Origin: a virus
Length of the DNA stretch: 27,152 nt
Strand: one strand, 5' to 3'
IMG/VR virus record: IMGVR_UViG_3300034375_009759
Coordinates: 1 to 27,152 of that record
In this document: in pieces, positions 6,459 to 12,525 of the stretch
Layout of the letters: every line of letters begins with the position of its first letter
Numbering within the stretch: the stretch's first letter is position 1
Made by a program: the position numbers and the translations under genes
The notes under the pieces: model-generated
What the model was told of the DNA's origin: nothing
What the model saw: only the letters and a program-made list of their open reading frames with translations
Database searches by the model: none

Positions 6459-7122
6459 GGTCGTCCGCTGCTATGGGAGAGGAGTATAGCGCGTCCAGAT
6501 GGCCAGGAGCGCCAGCTCCAGCGCCAGCACCGCAGGGTGGAACCCCAGCCCCGCCCCGGCGATCAGGATCAGCAGCGATATGGACGCCCTGGCCAGATAG
6601 ATCGTCTCCGTCGGAATGACCCAGCGAAGAGTGGGCACCGTCTTCCGCGTCCGTGTCTTCGGTCCAGTCGACACCGTCCACCCCCAAAGCAGCCGCCACG
6701 ACGTCCGGCCGGCTGGCCTGTTCACTATAGCGATCTATCTCCGTTGGGCCGAAGAGCGGGATAACGTGGCCGCGGCCGGTGCCCTGCGGGACGTCGTTGG
6801 CGTGCTGCCGGACTTCGTCCAGGGCGATGGCGCCCTGTCTGTAGCAGACGGAGCAGATCCAGTGACCGGCGATGGAGTCCGGGGTGGGCTCGGTGGAGCT
6901 GTCGGCGTAGTCCTCCAGCGTGTCCAGTCCGGTGTCCAGGAGTCCGTCTTTGTAGGTCGTCCGGCGTCCGTGGCACTCGTCGTCCGTGCAGCGGGAGCCC
7001 TCCCCAGTCCACGCGGGCCAGGAGGGGGTCAGGTGCGTCCGGGCGTGTCTCCACACGTCGGTCCCGGGGTGTGTCCCCTTCAAATACCAGTCGCGGTCAG
7101 GTAGCAAGTCGCTGGGTTTCAT
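6451..7122 (-). CDS. Hypothetical zinc-finger protein (223 aa as read)
   Basis: The ATG at 7122 has GAGGAA upstream. Residues 45-93 carry C45-x4-C50 and C90-x2-C93. The second pair lies in GHWICSVCYRQG, closely matching GRWACSKCSRRG in the protein at 8685-8966. After about residue 155 the reading becomes Gly/Ala/Asp-rich and unlike a folded protein, while another frame there encodes a clean transmembrane segment (6471-6638). The C-terminal third may therefore be only overprinted sequence, or the gene may frameshift. The stop overlaps the next start (GTGACTAA). Confidence 0.6.
   Translation of the reverse strand: MKPSDLLPDRDWYLKGTHPGTDVWRHARTHLTPSWPAWTGEGSRCTDDECHGRRTTYKDGLLDTGLDTLEDYADSSTEPTPDSIAGHWICSVCYRQGAIALDEVRQHANDVPQGTGRGHVIPLFGPTEIDRYSEQASRPDVVAAALGVDGVDWTEDTDAEDGAHSSLGHSDGDDLSGQGVHIAADPDRRGGAGVPPCGAGAGAGAPGHLDALYSSPIAADDRD
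6471..6638 (-). CDS. Candidate nested small membrane protein (55 aa), +1 frame
   Basis: Inside the 6451-7122 ORF, in the +1 frame, a GTG at 6638 with GGAAG just upstream opens a 55-codon ORF. It has a long hydrophobic stretch (SISLLILIAGAGLGF and AVLALELALLAIW) that reads as one or two transmembrane helices, and ends 12 nt before the next gene's start. It may be an independent overlapping gene or the C-terminus of the zinc protein reached by a frameshift. Support is compositional only. Confidence 0.4.
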   Translation of the reverse strand: MPTLRWVIPTETIYLARASISLLILIAGAGLGFHPAVLALELALLAIWTRYTPLP

Positions 7123-7142
7123 GGCGTGTTCCTCGGTTGTAG

Positions 7143-7532
7143 TCAGGATAGAACGCGGGCCAGCTCTACAGCCTGGTCAATGTGGCCTGCGTCGCAGAGT
7201 CGCCGGAGCGTGTCGTGGTGCTGCGGCGGGGTAGCCCGGAGCAGGTCCACGGCTGCGACCAGCTCCCGGATAATCCTGTCCCGGTCCGTCCGGATCTCGA
7301 TGGACGTCCGCCGAAGGAACCATCCGGAGCTGACCCCGTCCCCATAGTGGTGGACGGTCAGCCCGTAGCGCTCCGGCAGACGCCCGCCCCGGGTCCAGTG
7401 CTCCCACACTTCGATGTCATCCCGGTCCAGCTGGATAGGCGCCGTCCGGTCGGGGTTGGGGTGGACTTCGTAGGTGTAGACACGGCGGGAGCGGACACAG
7501 CCGGCCCCCCGCCCGCCGTAGCGCTTCGGCAT
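7143..7532 (-). CDS. Hypothetical protein with C-terminal helical motif (129 aa)
   Basis: The ATG at 7532 overlaps the upstream stop as TGATG. The first half contains YTYEVHPNPDRT and HHYGDGVSSGWFLRRTSIEIR, probably beta-rich. The C-terminus (TLRRLCDAGHIDQAVELARVL) matches the N-terminal segment of the protein at 1949-2209. No known domain is recognised. It is coupled to the antirepressor-like gene, so it may act in the same regulatory step. Confidence 0.68.
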   Translation of the reverse strand: MPKRYGGRGAGCVRSRRVYTYEVHPNPDRTAPIQLDRDDIEVWEHWTRGGRLPERYGLTVHHYGDGVSSGWFLRRTSIEIRTDRDRIIRELVAAVDLLRATPPQHHDTLRRLCDAGHIDQAVELARVLS

Positions 7533-8665
7533 CAGTGATCCCGCCACAAGAACGTCTGCCCACCGGACAGGGCATGGAAGACAGCCGCGACCATTGCGGG
7601 CGAGTAGAACCACACCGGCCACGCCCGCCCGACGGGGACCCGCTGCTCTGAGTAGCCTGGAAGACCCTCCCCCCAGACCCCGCCGGATTCCTGCTTCTCT
7701 ATCTCCCGGGCGATTTGATGGACTTCTGACTCCGTCACCGGGCGGAAGAGCTGGCGAGATACGAGCGTAGCCGCACGGCTTGCAGTCAAGGTGCAGCGGT
7801 GATCGCTTCCCCGGCTGGCCGGCTGGCTGAGTGCGGGGACAATCTGGGCGATGGCCTCCCGGACGGCGACGGCGACCACGTCCCGGACCAGCTGCTCCGT
7901 CTGCTGCTTGTGTGCGGCCAGCTCTGCCCGTAGCTCTGCCCGTATCTGGGACCGCAGCTGGTCCGCCGTCAGTGCTGCGGCGAAGCGGTCCCCGTCCTGC
8001 TGGATGACTGCGGCGCCGATCTCCCGCATGAATCCAGAGCGGGACAGGGCGTTGCGGATCTCGGCGCAGACAGGGGAGCGGGACTTCATCAGGGCCAGGG
8101 CGACACCGGCCGGTGTCAGGCAGGACAGCTGGCTGGTCTTCTGGAGCCATGATGGTAAGAGAAAATTTCCACTACCCTCTGATCTCATTGCGCCCAGGCT
8201 GGAGCCCCGCAAGACAATCAGATGGACACCGGGCTGATACTCTCCGGACTTCATGATCTGACTACGGAGCGAACCCCGGCCCATCCCCAGCAGCTCTTCC
8301 AGCATCCGCAGCGGGATCAGCTCCTGGCCATCCAGACGCGCCCCCAGCAGCTCCCGCCCGCCGACGTCGATGGGGACCAGGTCGCAGGAGTGCTCTGGCG
8401 CTGGAGCTGGAGATGGGATCAGGACTGGGGCAGGCCCGACGTTCCGACGGTGACGGCTGGGGCGATGGTTGGGTGCACGCTGGACGAAGTCCTGGCAGGA
8501 CTCCAGACTGACCAGACGGCGCCGGCCCTGCTTGCAGGACACCACCTTCCCGTCGATCACCCAGCCGCGGACCTGGTTGGGTCGACGCTGGACGGCTTGC
8601 GCTGCTTCCTGGATGTTGACCCAGTCCGTCCGGCTCAGGTACGGCTCTTCTCTGTATTTGCTCAC
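7532..8665 (-). CDS. Antirepressor-like regulator with N-terminal HTH (377 aa)
   Basis: The GTG at 8665, behind AAGGAGGG, is preferred over the longer frame. Residues 14-62 form an excisionase/MerR-type HTH (WVNIQEAAQAVQRRPNQVRG, later GRRRLVSLESCQDFV). A central region (DGQELIPLRMLEELLGMGRGS, then LTPAGVALALMKSRSPVCAEIRNALS) resembles phage antirepressor or BRO/P22-Ant-type domains. A helical segment rich in RAEL repeats and a Trp-containing C-terminus follow. Such proteins switch phage gene expression by DNA binding or repressor inactivation. The domain assignment is by pattern, not by search. Confidence 0.58.
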   Translation of the reverse strand: MSKYREEPYLSRTDWVNIQEAAQAVQRRPNQVRGWVIDGKVVSCKQGRRRLVSLESCQDFVQRAPNHRPSRHRRNVGPAPVLIPSPAPAPEHSCDLVPIDVGGRELLGARLDGQELIPLRMLEELLGMGRGSLRSQIMKSGEYQPGVHLIVLRGSSLGAMRSEGSGNFLLPSWLQKTSQLSCLTPAGVALALMKSRSPVCAEIRNALSRSGFMREIGAAVIQQDGDRFAAALTADQLRSQIRAELRAELAAHKQQTEQLVRDVVAVAVREAIAQIVPALSQPASRGSDHRCTLTASRAATLVSRQLFRPVTESEVHQIAREIEKQESGGVWGEGLPGYSEQRVPVGRAWPVWFYSPAMVAAVFHALSGGQTFLWRDH

Positions 8666-8684
8666 GATTCCCTCCTTGCTTGCT

Positions 8685-8966
8685 TCAGATTGTAGACCGG
8701 CCGGCCGGCCGGACGTCTCTCCAATAGATCCAGCCCCGACGGGAGCACTTCGAGCACGCCCAGCGCCCCACATTGTCCCCGTCGTTCATGCCCTTCCCTT
8801 CGGCCGCCCGGGTGTCCACGACGTCCGCGATGGACGGAAGCCGGAGCGGGCGCCGGTCTGCTTCCGCAGACGGCTGGGCCCGGACCTGGTGTGTCTGACC
8901 CGTGCAGAGTCGGCGTGCACAGTCGCGGCCCTCTCCGATCCAGCGGTAGTCCGTATACAGGATCAT
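8685..8966 (-). CDS. Small zinc-ribbon protein (93 aa)
   Basis: The ATG overlaps the preceding stop as ATGA. C16-x4-C21 and C71-x2-C74 make a likely zinc site with the same order and spacing type as the 6451-7122 protein. GRWACSKCSRRGWI is the shared signature. The C-terminus (RDVRPAGRSTI) is encoded by a strong copy of the dispersed repeat. The function is unknown; binding nucleic acid or a partner protein is the usual role of such small ribbons. Confidence 0.66.
   Translation of the reverse strand: MILYTDYRWIGEGRDCARRLCTGQTHQVRAQPSAEADRRPLRLPSIADVVDTRAAEGKGMNDGDNVGRWACSKCSRRGWIYWRDVRPAGRSTI
8696..8714. repeat. Dispersed GGCCGGCC repeat, gene-end copy
   Basis: ACCGGCCGGCCGGCCGGAC spans the 3' end of the 8685-8966 gene, about 30 nt from the start of the antirepressor-like gene. 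It is one of the longest copies, with two overlapping GGCCGGCC octamers. Confidence 0.7.
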
Positions 8967-9751
8967 GCCCCCCTCCTTTGTGCCAGTCGGCGCCGGACGT
9001 GGTCGGCGGGGTCAATCGTGCCGGACAGGACACCGTCCACGATCCGGCGGGCATTGTGGGCGCTCGGGGTCGGTCCCTCCAGCTCTTCGGGGCTGGGGCG
9101 GGAGAAGAAGGGGCTTCGGGGATCTGCGTCCCGTTCGTTCCAGCGGGCTCTGGTGCCGGTCAGGAAGACTTTGACGTCACCGGGGCGGCCGTAGTGCTCC
9201 CAGGCTCCCCGCAGGTCCAGAGTCGGACGCCATCCGGCCGGCCGGCTGGTCTTCTGGCCTTTCTCCGGCTGGGCCTGGGCGTACAGCTTCTGCTGGGCGT
9301 GGATCTTCCGGCCCTTCTCACAGTCGCAGAGGACGCGGACGGACCCGATCTTGATGGGCGCAGCATCGAAGAGGACACGCCCGTCCACGGTGGGGAATCG
9401 ATGCTGGATCAGGGTACGGAAGCCGGTCCCGTGCTCCCGGACGGTCCCATCGTCCTCGAGGACCTCCCCACAGTGATGGCAGCCGCGGGACTGCTCCCGG
9501 CGTTCGCTTCGGAGCTGCGCCTCTACCGTCAGGCAGAGCCCCAGCAGCTCCGGCGCGGCGGGGAACCAGGCGCCCCGGTCCGGGTCGGACATCCAGGAGC
9601 GGGTGGCCGCTTCCAGGACTTCGGTGGCGATGTTCTGGAGGACGTCGCTATATGCGCGTTCTGCGGCGACGTCCCCGGGGCGGGGTACCTTTTTCAAGCC
9701 GGCGGACCGGCAGTAGTCGAAGAGGTCAATGATATCGTCTGGGCTTGCCAT
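8963..9751 (-). CDS. Putative replication-accessory protein with Cys motif (262 aa)
   Basis: The ATG at 9751, behind GGAGG, lies 2 nt after the initiator gene's stop. The first 75 residues (DIIDLFDYC ... ATEVLEAATRSWMSDPDRGAWFPAAPELL) look like the helical domain of phage replication accessory or helicase-loader proteins that follow an initiator. C91-x2-C94 and C142-x-C144 could bind metal. SRPAGWRP (169-176) comes from a dispersed-repeat copy. No ATPase motif is visible, so it is not a DnaC-type AAA+ loader. Function is inferred mainly from position. Confidence 0.5.
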   Translation of the reverse strand: MASPDDIIDLFDYCRSAGLKKVPRPGDVAAERAYSDVLQNIATEVLEAATRSWMSDPDRGAWFPAAPELLGLCLTVEAQLRSERREQSRGCHHCGEVLEDDGTVREHGTGFRTLIQHRFPTVDGRVLFDAAPIKIGSVRVLCDCEKGRKIHAQQKLYAQAQPEKGQKTSRPAGWRPTLDLRGAWEHYGRPGDVKVFLTGTRARWNERDADPRSPFFSRPSPEELEGPTPSAHNARRIVDGVLSGTIDPADHVRRRLAQRRGA

Positions 9752-9753
9752 CT

Positions 9754-10641
9754 CTACACCTCCCACGGTGCTGGGGTTTCGTTTGCTTGCTGGGGTTCTG
9801 GGGTAGGTTCTGGGCGCTGGATTCGTCGGCGGGTTGCCCAGGTTGGGATGCGCTGGTCCGTGTCCTTGACGGCGGGTCTGGACGCCCGGGGAAGCTCCTC
9901 GAGCCAGGAAGTCTTGATCCCCTTCCACCCGCTCTCAATGGCCCGCTCCAGCCCCTGGACCACGTCCTTCCCTTCGCTGTACGCTTGCAGGAGCTTCCGG
10001 TGTGTGCGCTCGATTTGTGCGGGCGACTGTCTCCAGGTCGACCCCGGCCGGACTTCGCACCACGTTGTAAAGGCGTCCGCGTAGCCAGCCGGAAGCCCAT
10101 CCGGGATCGGGAGCGCTGCGGCTTGCTGACGGGTCAGACAGCGGGTCTTCTTTTTAGCCGGTGTGACTTTCTGGGATTTGTTCACAGATGGAGAAGTCTT
10201 GATCTCCTTCAAGTGATCTCCTTCCTGATCTCCTTCTTGATCTCCTTTGGGTACCTCTGTGGTACGGGTGGGGTACCTCTGTGGTACTGGGGTAGTACCA
10301 GGGTGGTACGGGTACCCGTCCCTATGTGGTACTGGTACCTCTGTGGTACTGGTACCAGTGTGGTACTGGTTGGCCCGCAGCCAGTCCAGGTCCAGGGTGT
10401 AGACGTTGGAGCGACCAGGCGCACGGGTGATCTGGATGGCCCCCAGCTGCTCCAGCTCTGCCAGCGCTCGGAGGACTGACATCCGACTGTAGCCGGTCCG
10501 GAGCTGGAGCCGGGGGACCGACGGATAGCAGCTGGCGTTGCTGCCCAGGTGATCAGACAGCGCCAGCAGGACCAGCTTACAAGCCGGGGACATCTCGGCG
10601 CCGAAGACCAGGCGGGCACGCTGCCAGTAAAGCTCCTTCAC
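9754..10641 (-). CDS. Phage replication initiator with N-terminal winged helix (lambda O-like)
   Basis: The GTG at 10641 overlaps the upstream stop as GTGA. Residues about 15-85 (SPACKLVLLALSDHLGSNAS ... RTGYSRMSVLRALAELEQLGAIQI) form a typical HTH_36/winged-helix domain of phage initiators. Residues about 90-140 are low-complexity (PVPHRDGYPYHPG, GDQEGDQEGD) because the DNA there is the repeat array proposed as the origin. The C-terminal half (about 175-260, YADAFTTWCEVRPG ... GLERAIESGWKGI) resembles the DnaT/O-type replication C-domain. An origin inside the initiator gene is the lambda arrangement. It is followed by a likely partner protein. Confidence 0.75.
   Translation of the reverse strand: MKELYWQRARLVFGAEMSPACKLVLLALSDHLGSNASCYPSVPRLQLRTGYSRMSVLRALAELEQLGAIQITRAPGRSNVYTLDLDWLRANQYHTGTSTTEVPVPHRDGYPYHPGTTPVPQRYPTRTTEVPKGDQEGDQEGDHLKEIKTSPSVNKSQKVTPAKKKTRCLTRQQAAALPIPDGLPAGYADAFTTWCEVRPGSTWRQSPAQIERTHRKLLQAYSEGKDVVQGLERAIESGWKGIKTSWLEELPRASRPAVKDTDQRIPTWATRRRIQRPEPTPEPQQANETPAPWEV
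10200..10248. repeat. Four TGATCTCCTTC direct repeats beside the iterons
   Basis: Copies start at 10200, 10214, 10226 and 10238 (spacing 14, 12, 12); the last ends CCTTT. They encode the GDQEGDQEGD run of the initiator. Purine/pyrimidine asymmetry and lower GC than the surroundings would suit the melting side of an origin. Confidence 0.75.
10251..10366. repeat. Putative replication origin: six GTACC-N-GGTAC iterons
   Basis: Six partly palindromic units, GTACC-N5-GGTAC, occur at 10251-10265, 10273-10287, 10295-10309, 10335-10349 and 10352-10366, with one longer unit at 10312-10332. Spacing is 22, 22, 17, 23 and 17. Three units are identical (GTACCTCTGTGGTAC). They lie inside the initiator gene, in the linker after its DNA-binding domain, as in lambda-type origins. 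Binding by the encoded initiator is inferred. Confidence 0.72.
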
Positions 10642-10844
10642 TGGCTGACCACATAGGCGACGGAGATGACGATGGAGGGGATCAGGACGGTCAGTGCCCA
10701 GTCCAGGGCGACGGCGACCAGCTCCAGTCCGAAGGCGGGCCAGATCAGCCCGGGGACGGTCAGGGCCAGCCCGCAGAGTCCAGTACCCAGGACGGCATAC
10801 CAGAAAGACACACGACCAGCCGGCCGGGGGGTGTTATAGTGCAT
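10638..10844 (-). CDS. Small two-helix membrane protein (68 aa)
   Basis: The ATG follows AAGGAGAA. The product has a short polar N-terminus (MHYNTPRPAGRVS, part of it from a dispersed-repeat copy) and two hydrophobic helices (FWYAVLGTGLCGLALTVPGLI and ALDWALTVLIPSIVISVAYV). It is coupled to the initiator gene by GTGA. A role in membrane attachment of replication, superinfection exclusion or a holin-like function are all possible. Nothing in the sequence decides. Confidence 0.68.
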   Translation of the reverse strand: MHYNTPRPAGRVSFWYAVLGTGLCGLALTVPGLIWPAFGLELVAVALDWALTVLIPSIVISVAYVVSQ

Positions 10845-10884
10845 TTGCGTTCTCCTTGTAGTGGGGCTCTTGCTTGCGTCCCTA

Positions 10885-10920
10885 CCCCGTCGGCCAGCTC
10901 AGAGGCCGACGGGGTTTCTT
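10885..10920 (+). terminator. Strong hairpin with plus-strand T-tract
   Basis: CCCCGTCGGCC (10885-10895) pairs with GGCCGACGGGG (10904-10914) over an 8-nt loop and is followed by TTTCTTCT on the plus strand. It lies between two minus-strand genes, and its T-tract runs into the stop codon of the HTH gene at 10921. On the minus strand there is no U-tract. It should stop plus-strand (antisense) transcription. Confidence 0.7.
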
Positions 10921-11145
10921 CTATCGCCAGGGCGGGACTCTCAGGGCGATACGCTCCAGCAGGAAGATGCTGGACTGGTAGAGGTTCAGCAGGGTCAGGA
11001 CGTGACCACGGCTGATTGTGCCGGTGTATTCCCAGTATCGCAGGGTCAGCGGGGACACGCCCAGGACCTGGGCAGCGTCCTCCAGCTCTACCTGCGCGGC
11101 CTCCCGCTCCCGACGGAGCAGGAGGGCGACCCGTGACGGGATCAC
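10921..11145 (-). CDS. Small HTH regulator, Cro/MerR-like (74 aa)
   Basis: The GTG at 11145 gives a protein with a clear HTH (about 18-50, QVELEDAAQVLGVSPLTLRYWEYTGTI), whose SPLTLRYWE is typical of Xre/MerR recognition helices. The remaining helical part (VLTLLNLYQSSIFLLERIA) may dimerise. With the neighbouring HTH gene at 11267 it makes a two-regulator pair at the boundary with the plus-strand block, as in a phage control region. No good Shine-Dalgarno is visible. Confidence 0.7.
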   Translation of the reverse strand: MIPSRVALLLRREREAAQVELEDAAQVLGVSPLTLRYWEYTGTISRGHVLTLLNLYQSSIFLLERIALRVPPWR

Positions 11146-11266
11146 GGGTCAACCCGGGCTGCGGAGGGGGTAGCGCCCAGGACAGGGCGCCGGAGGGGAA
11201 GCTGGACCGCTCCATTCTCAGCGTCAGCACTTGTCAGGAGATGTACTGTGGAGCAGTCCAGCATCA

Positions 11267-11467
11267 TCAGTCTACCGGGTTGATCTGGAAGGTAAAGGGC
11301 TCATCCAGTGCGTTGACCAGCTTCTGTATGGTGCTCAGGCGGACGTCCCCGCCCTTCTGAAGATGATGGAGGGCATAGGTAGACAGTCCAGAACGGCGCG
11401 ACACTTCGCGCATGGACAGCCCCTGCTCCCGGATGGCTTCAACGAGTCTTTGTGTGATGTTTTCCAT
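11267..11467 (-). CDS. Xre-family transcriptional repressor-like protein (66 aa)
   Basis: The ATG at 11467 is chosen because a TTGACC-N17-TACCAT promoter ends 6 nt before it; a TTG at 11485 is the alternative. Residues 5-55 form a canonical Xre HTH (LVEAIREQGLSMREVSRRSG, LSTYALHHLQKGG, STIQKLVNAL). It is divergent from the plus-strand block, whose promoter module copy 2 lies immediately upstream. It is therefore the best candidate to bind the AT-rich repeats there and control both directions. Confidence 0.78.
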   Translation of the reverse strand: MENITQRLVEAIREQGLSMREVSRRSGLSTYALHHLQKGGDVRLSTIQKLVNALDEPFTFQINPVD

Positions 11468-11473
11468 GTGTGC

Positions 11474-11502
11474 ATGGTATTTCAAGATATCAGACGGGTC
11501 AA
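11474..11502 (-). promoter_or_regulatory. Promoter of the Xre gene, likely leaderless
   Basis: On the minus strand TTGACC (11502-11497), a 17-nt spacer and TACCAT (11479-11474) leave only 6 nt to the ATG at 11467. There is no room for a Shine-Dalgarno, so a leaderless mRNA is likely if this start is used. The arrangement resembles the portal gene's. Confidence 0.55.
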
Positions 11503-11512
11503 TAGTAAATGC

Positions 11513-11570
11513 TATAAATAAATAGCAGAAAGTGTTGTAAGGGCTTCCGTTGTTTGGTATAAATATCAGG
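11513..11570 (+). promoter_or_regulatory. Tandem AT-rich promoter module, copy 2
   Basis: TATAAATAAATAGCAG (11513-11528) and TATAAATATCAG (11558-11569) have their shared ends 41 bp apart, as in copy 1. A -35 TTGTAA (11535-11540) stands 17 bp before -10 TATAAA (11558-11563). The string CAGAAAGTG after the first element is also shared with copy 1. It drives the gene at 11587. Confidence 0.68.
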
Positions 11571-11586
11571 CACCACGGAGAAACAA

Positions 11587-11814
11587 ATGGAACGCAAGCC
11601 CGAAGACGTGACTATCGACACTTACACCGAAGAGGACCTGGGCGCCGTCCTGGAAGACCACGCCGACGACGGCGCCCAGCTCCTGGACGACCCCCACGCC
11701 GAAGAGCGGACCGCCCTCGAGCAGCTCTACTATCTGGCGATCCAGTCCCGTGACTGGGCACGCGCTTTCGACCTGGCCGCCCAGATCGAAGCCCTCTCCC
11801 CCAGCGTCTACTAA
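11587..11814 (+). CDS. Small acidic hypothetical protein (75 aa)
   Basis: The ATG follows CGGAGA, close to the promoter. There are about 19 Asp/Glu and 5 Lys/Arg. The N-terminal half is acidic (TYTEEDLGAVLEDHADDGAQ); the C-terminal half is a helical hairpin (LEQLYYLAIQSRDWARAFDLAAQIEAL) reminiscent of a TPR unit. First gene of the plus-strand block, 12 nt before the next gene. The function is unknown; its acidic character is shared with the other module-driven genes. Confidence 0.75.
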   Translation: MERKPEDVTIDTYTEEDLGAVLEDHADDGAQLLDDPHAEERTALEQLYYLAIQSRDWARAFDLAAQIEALSPSVY

Positions 11815-11826
11815 GGAGCCCCCATC

Positions 11827-12390
11827 ATGCCCGCTATCGACCTCTCCACCATCCTCTCCGTCCTCCAGGACGAGCTGCGCCAGCTGGCCGGCGGATACCA
11901 CCCCGCCCTGGCACACGCCCGGCCGGACGACGTCCTGGCCACGATCGTGTCCGGCGCGTACCGGGCTGGCCTGGGCGCCGACGACCTTAACCGGGAGCTC
12001 CTGGCGTCCGGTGTCCAGCTCCGCGGACTGGCTACCCTCCGGCGGGTCACCATGACCCCGCTGGCCCTCCGGTCGGACGCATGGGTCCGGCTCTGGGCGA
12101 ATCGGCTCCCCCGTGTCCTGATTGCTGCTGGTCGGGGCGCTGTCCCCTACACCGCAGCCGGACGCAAGTATACCCGCACCGAAGTCAACGAAGTTGTGCA
12201 CTGGTGTGTCGTCGCCCAGTGTGAAGCCAACGGACTGGAAAGCACGCCGGATAACTTCGTCCAGCTGGCCAACTGGGGACTGGACAGCCTGTATCCGGAG
12301 TATCGTCGGCGGACCGGCAAGGTCCATCCCTGCGAAGCACGGGTCCGGGATCTCCTGAGTCACCTGAACGTCCAGACCTGGCCCCTGTAG
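11827..12390 (+). CDS. Hypothetical helical protein (187 aa)
   Basis: The ATG follows AAGGAG. It is largely helical, with a mid-region (RVTMTPLALRSDAWVRLWANRLPRVL), two close Cys (WCVVAQC) and a conserved-looking LANWGLDSLYPEYRRRTGKVH. I recognise no family. It is the second and last gene of the unit that starts at 11558. The stop at 12390 is followed directly by a full dispersed-repeat copy and an intrinsic terminator. Confidence 0.72.
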   Translation: MPAIDLSTILSVLQDELRQLAGGYHPALAHARPDDVLATIVSGAYRAGLGADDLNRELLASGVQLRGLATLRRVTMTPLALRSDAWVRLWANRLPRVLIAAGRGAVPYTAAGRKYTRTEVNEVVHWCVVAQCEANGLESTPDNFVQLANWGLDSLYPEYRRRTGKVHPCEARVRDLLSHLNVQTWPL

Positions 12391-12394
12391 AGAC

Positions 12395-12416
12395 ACCGGC
12401 CGGCCGGCTGGCCTGA
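12395..12416 (+). repeat. Dispersed repeat, complete intergenic copy
   Basis: ACCGGCCGGCCGGCTGGCCTG starts 5 nt after the stop of the 11827 gene and before the terminator. It is identical over 21 nt to the copy at 13678. Neither is coding, so the identity is at DNA level. Confidence 0.78.
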
Positions 12417-12432
12417 ATACCTCTTCTCAATG

Positions 12433-12460
12433 CCCCAGGGTCCGACGCCCTGGGGTCTTT
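12433..12460 (+). terminator. Intrinsic terminator of the first plus-strand unit
   Basis: CCCCAGGG (12433-12440) pairs with CCCTGGGG (12448-12455) over a 7-nt loop, then TCTTT. It separates the 11587-12390 unit from promoter module copy 3, which begins about 10 nt later. Confidence 0.78.
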
Positions 12461-12470
12461 CGTTGGGTGG

Positions 12471-12525
12471 TATAAATAAATAGCATTTAGTACTTGACTG
12501 CCTTAGTGATTGGTATAAATATCAT
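12471..12525 (+). promoter_or_regulatory. Tandem AT-rich promoter module, copy 3
   Basis: TATAAATAAATAGCAT and TATAAATATCAT have their ends 39 bp apart. TTGACT (12494-12499) lies upstream of TATAAATAT (12514-12522). The spacing to TATAAA is only 14 bp, but 16-17 bp to the overlapping TAAATA or AAATAT. It precedes the 12651 gene by a leader of roughly 120 nt that holds a GCAAGCAAGC run and a small GCCCC-GCA-GGGGC hairpin, but no convincing gene. Confidence 0.62.

Noticed and set aside
8891-10084. 397-codon plus-strand ORF opposite the replication region
   Set aside because: It is the complementary shadow of the initiator and accessory genes, which have Shine-Dalgarno sites, couplings and recognisable domains; its translation is Gly/Pro/Val-rich without domain features.
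10251-10366. Regular repeats considered as a CRISPR array
   Set aside because: Units are too short, spacers are 2-8 bp and the region is coding; iterons fit better.
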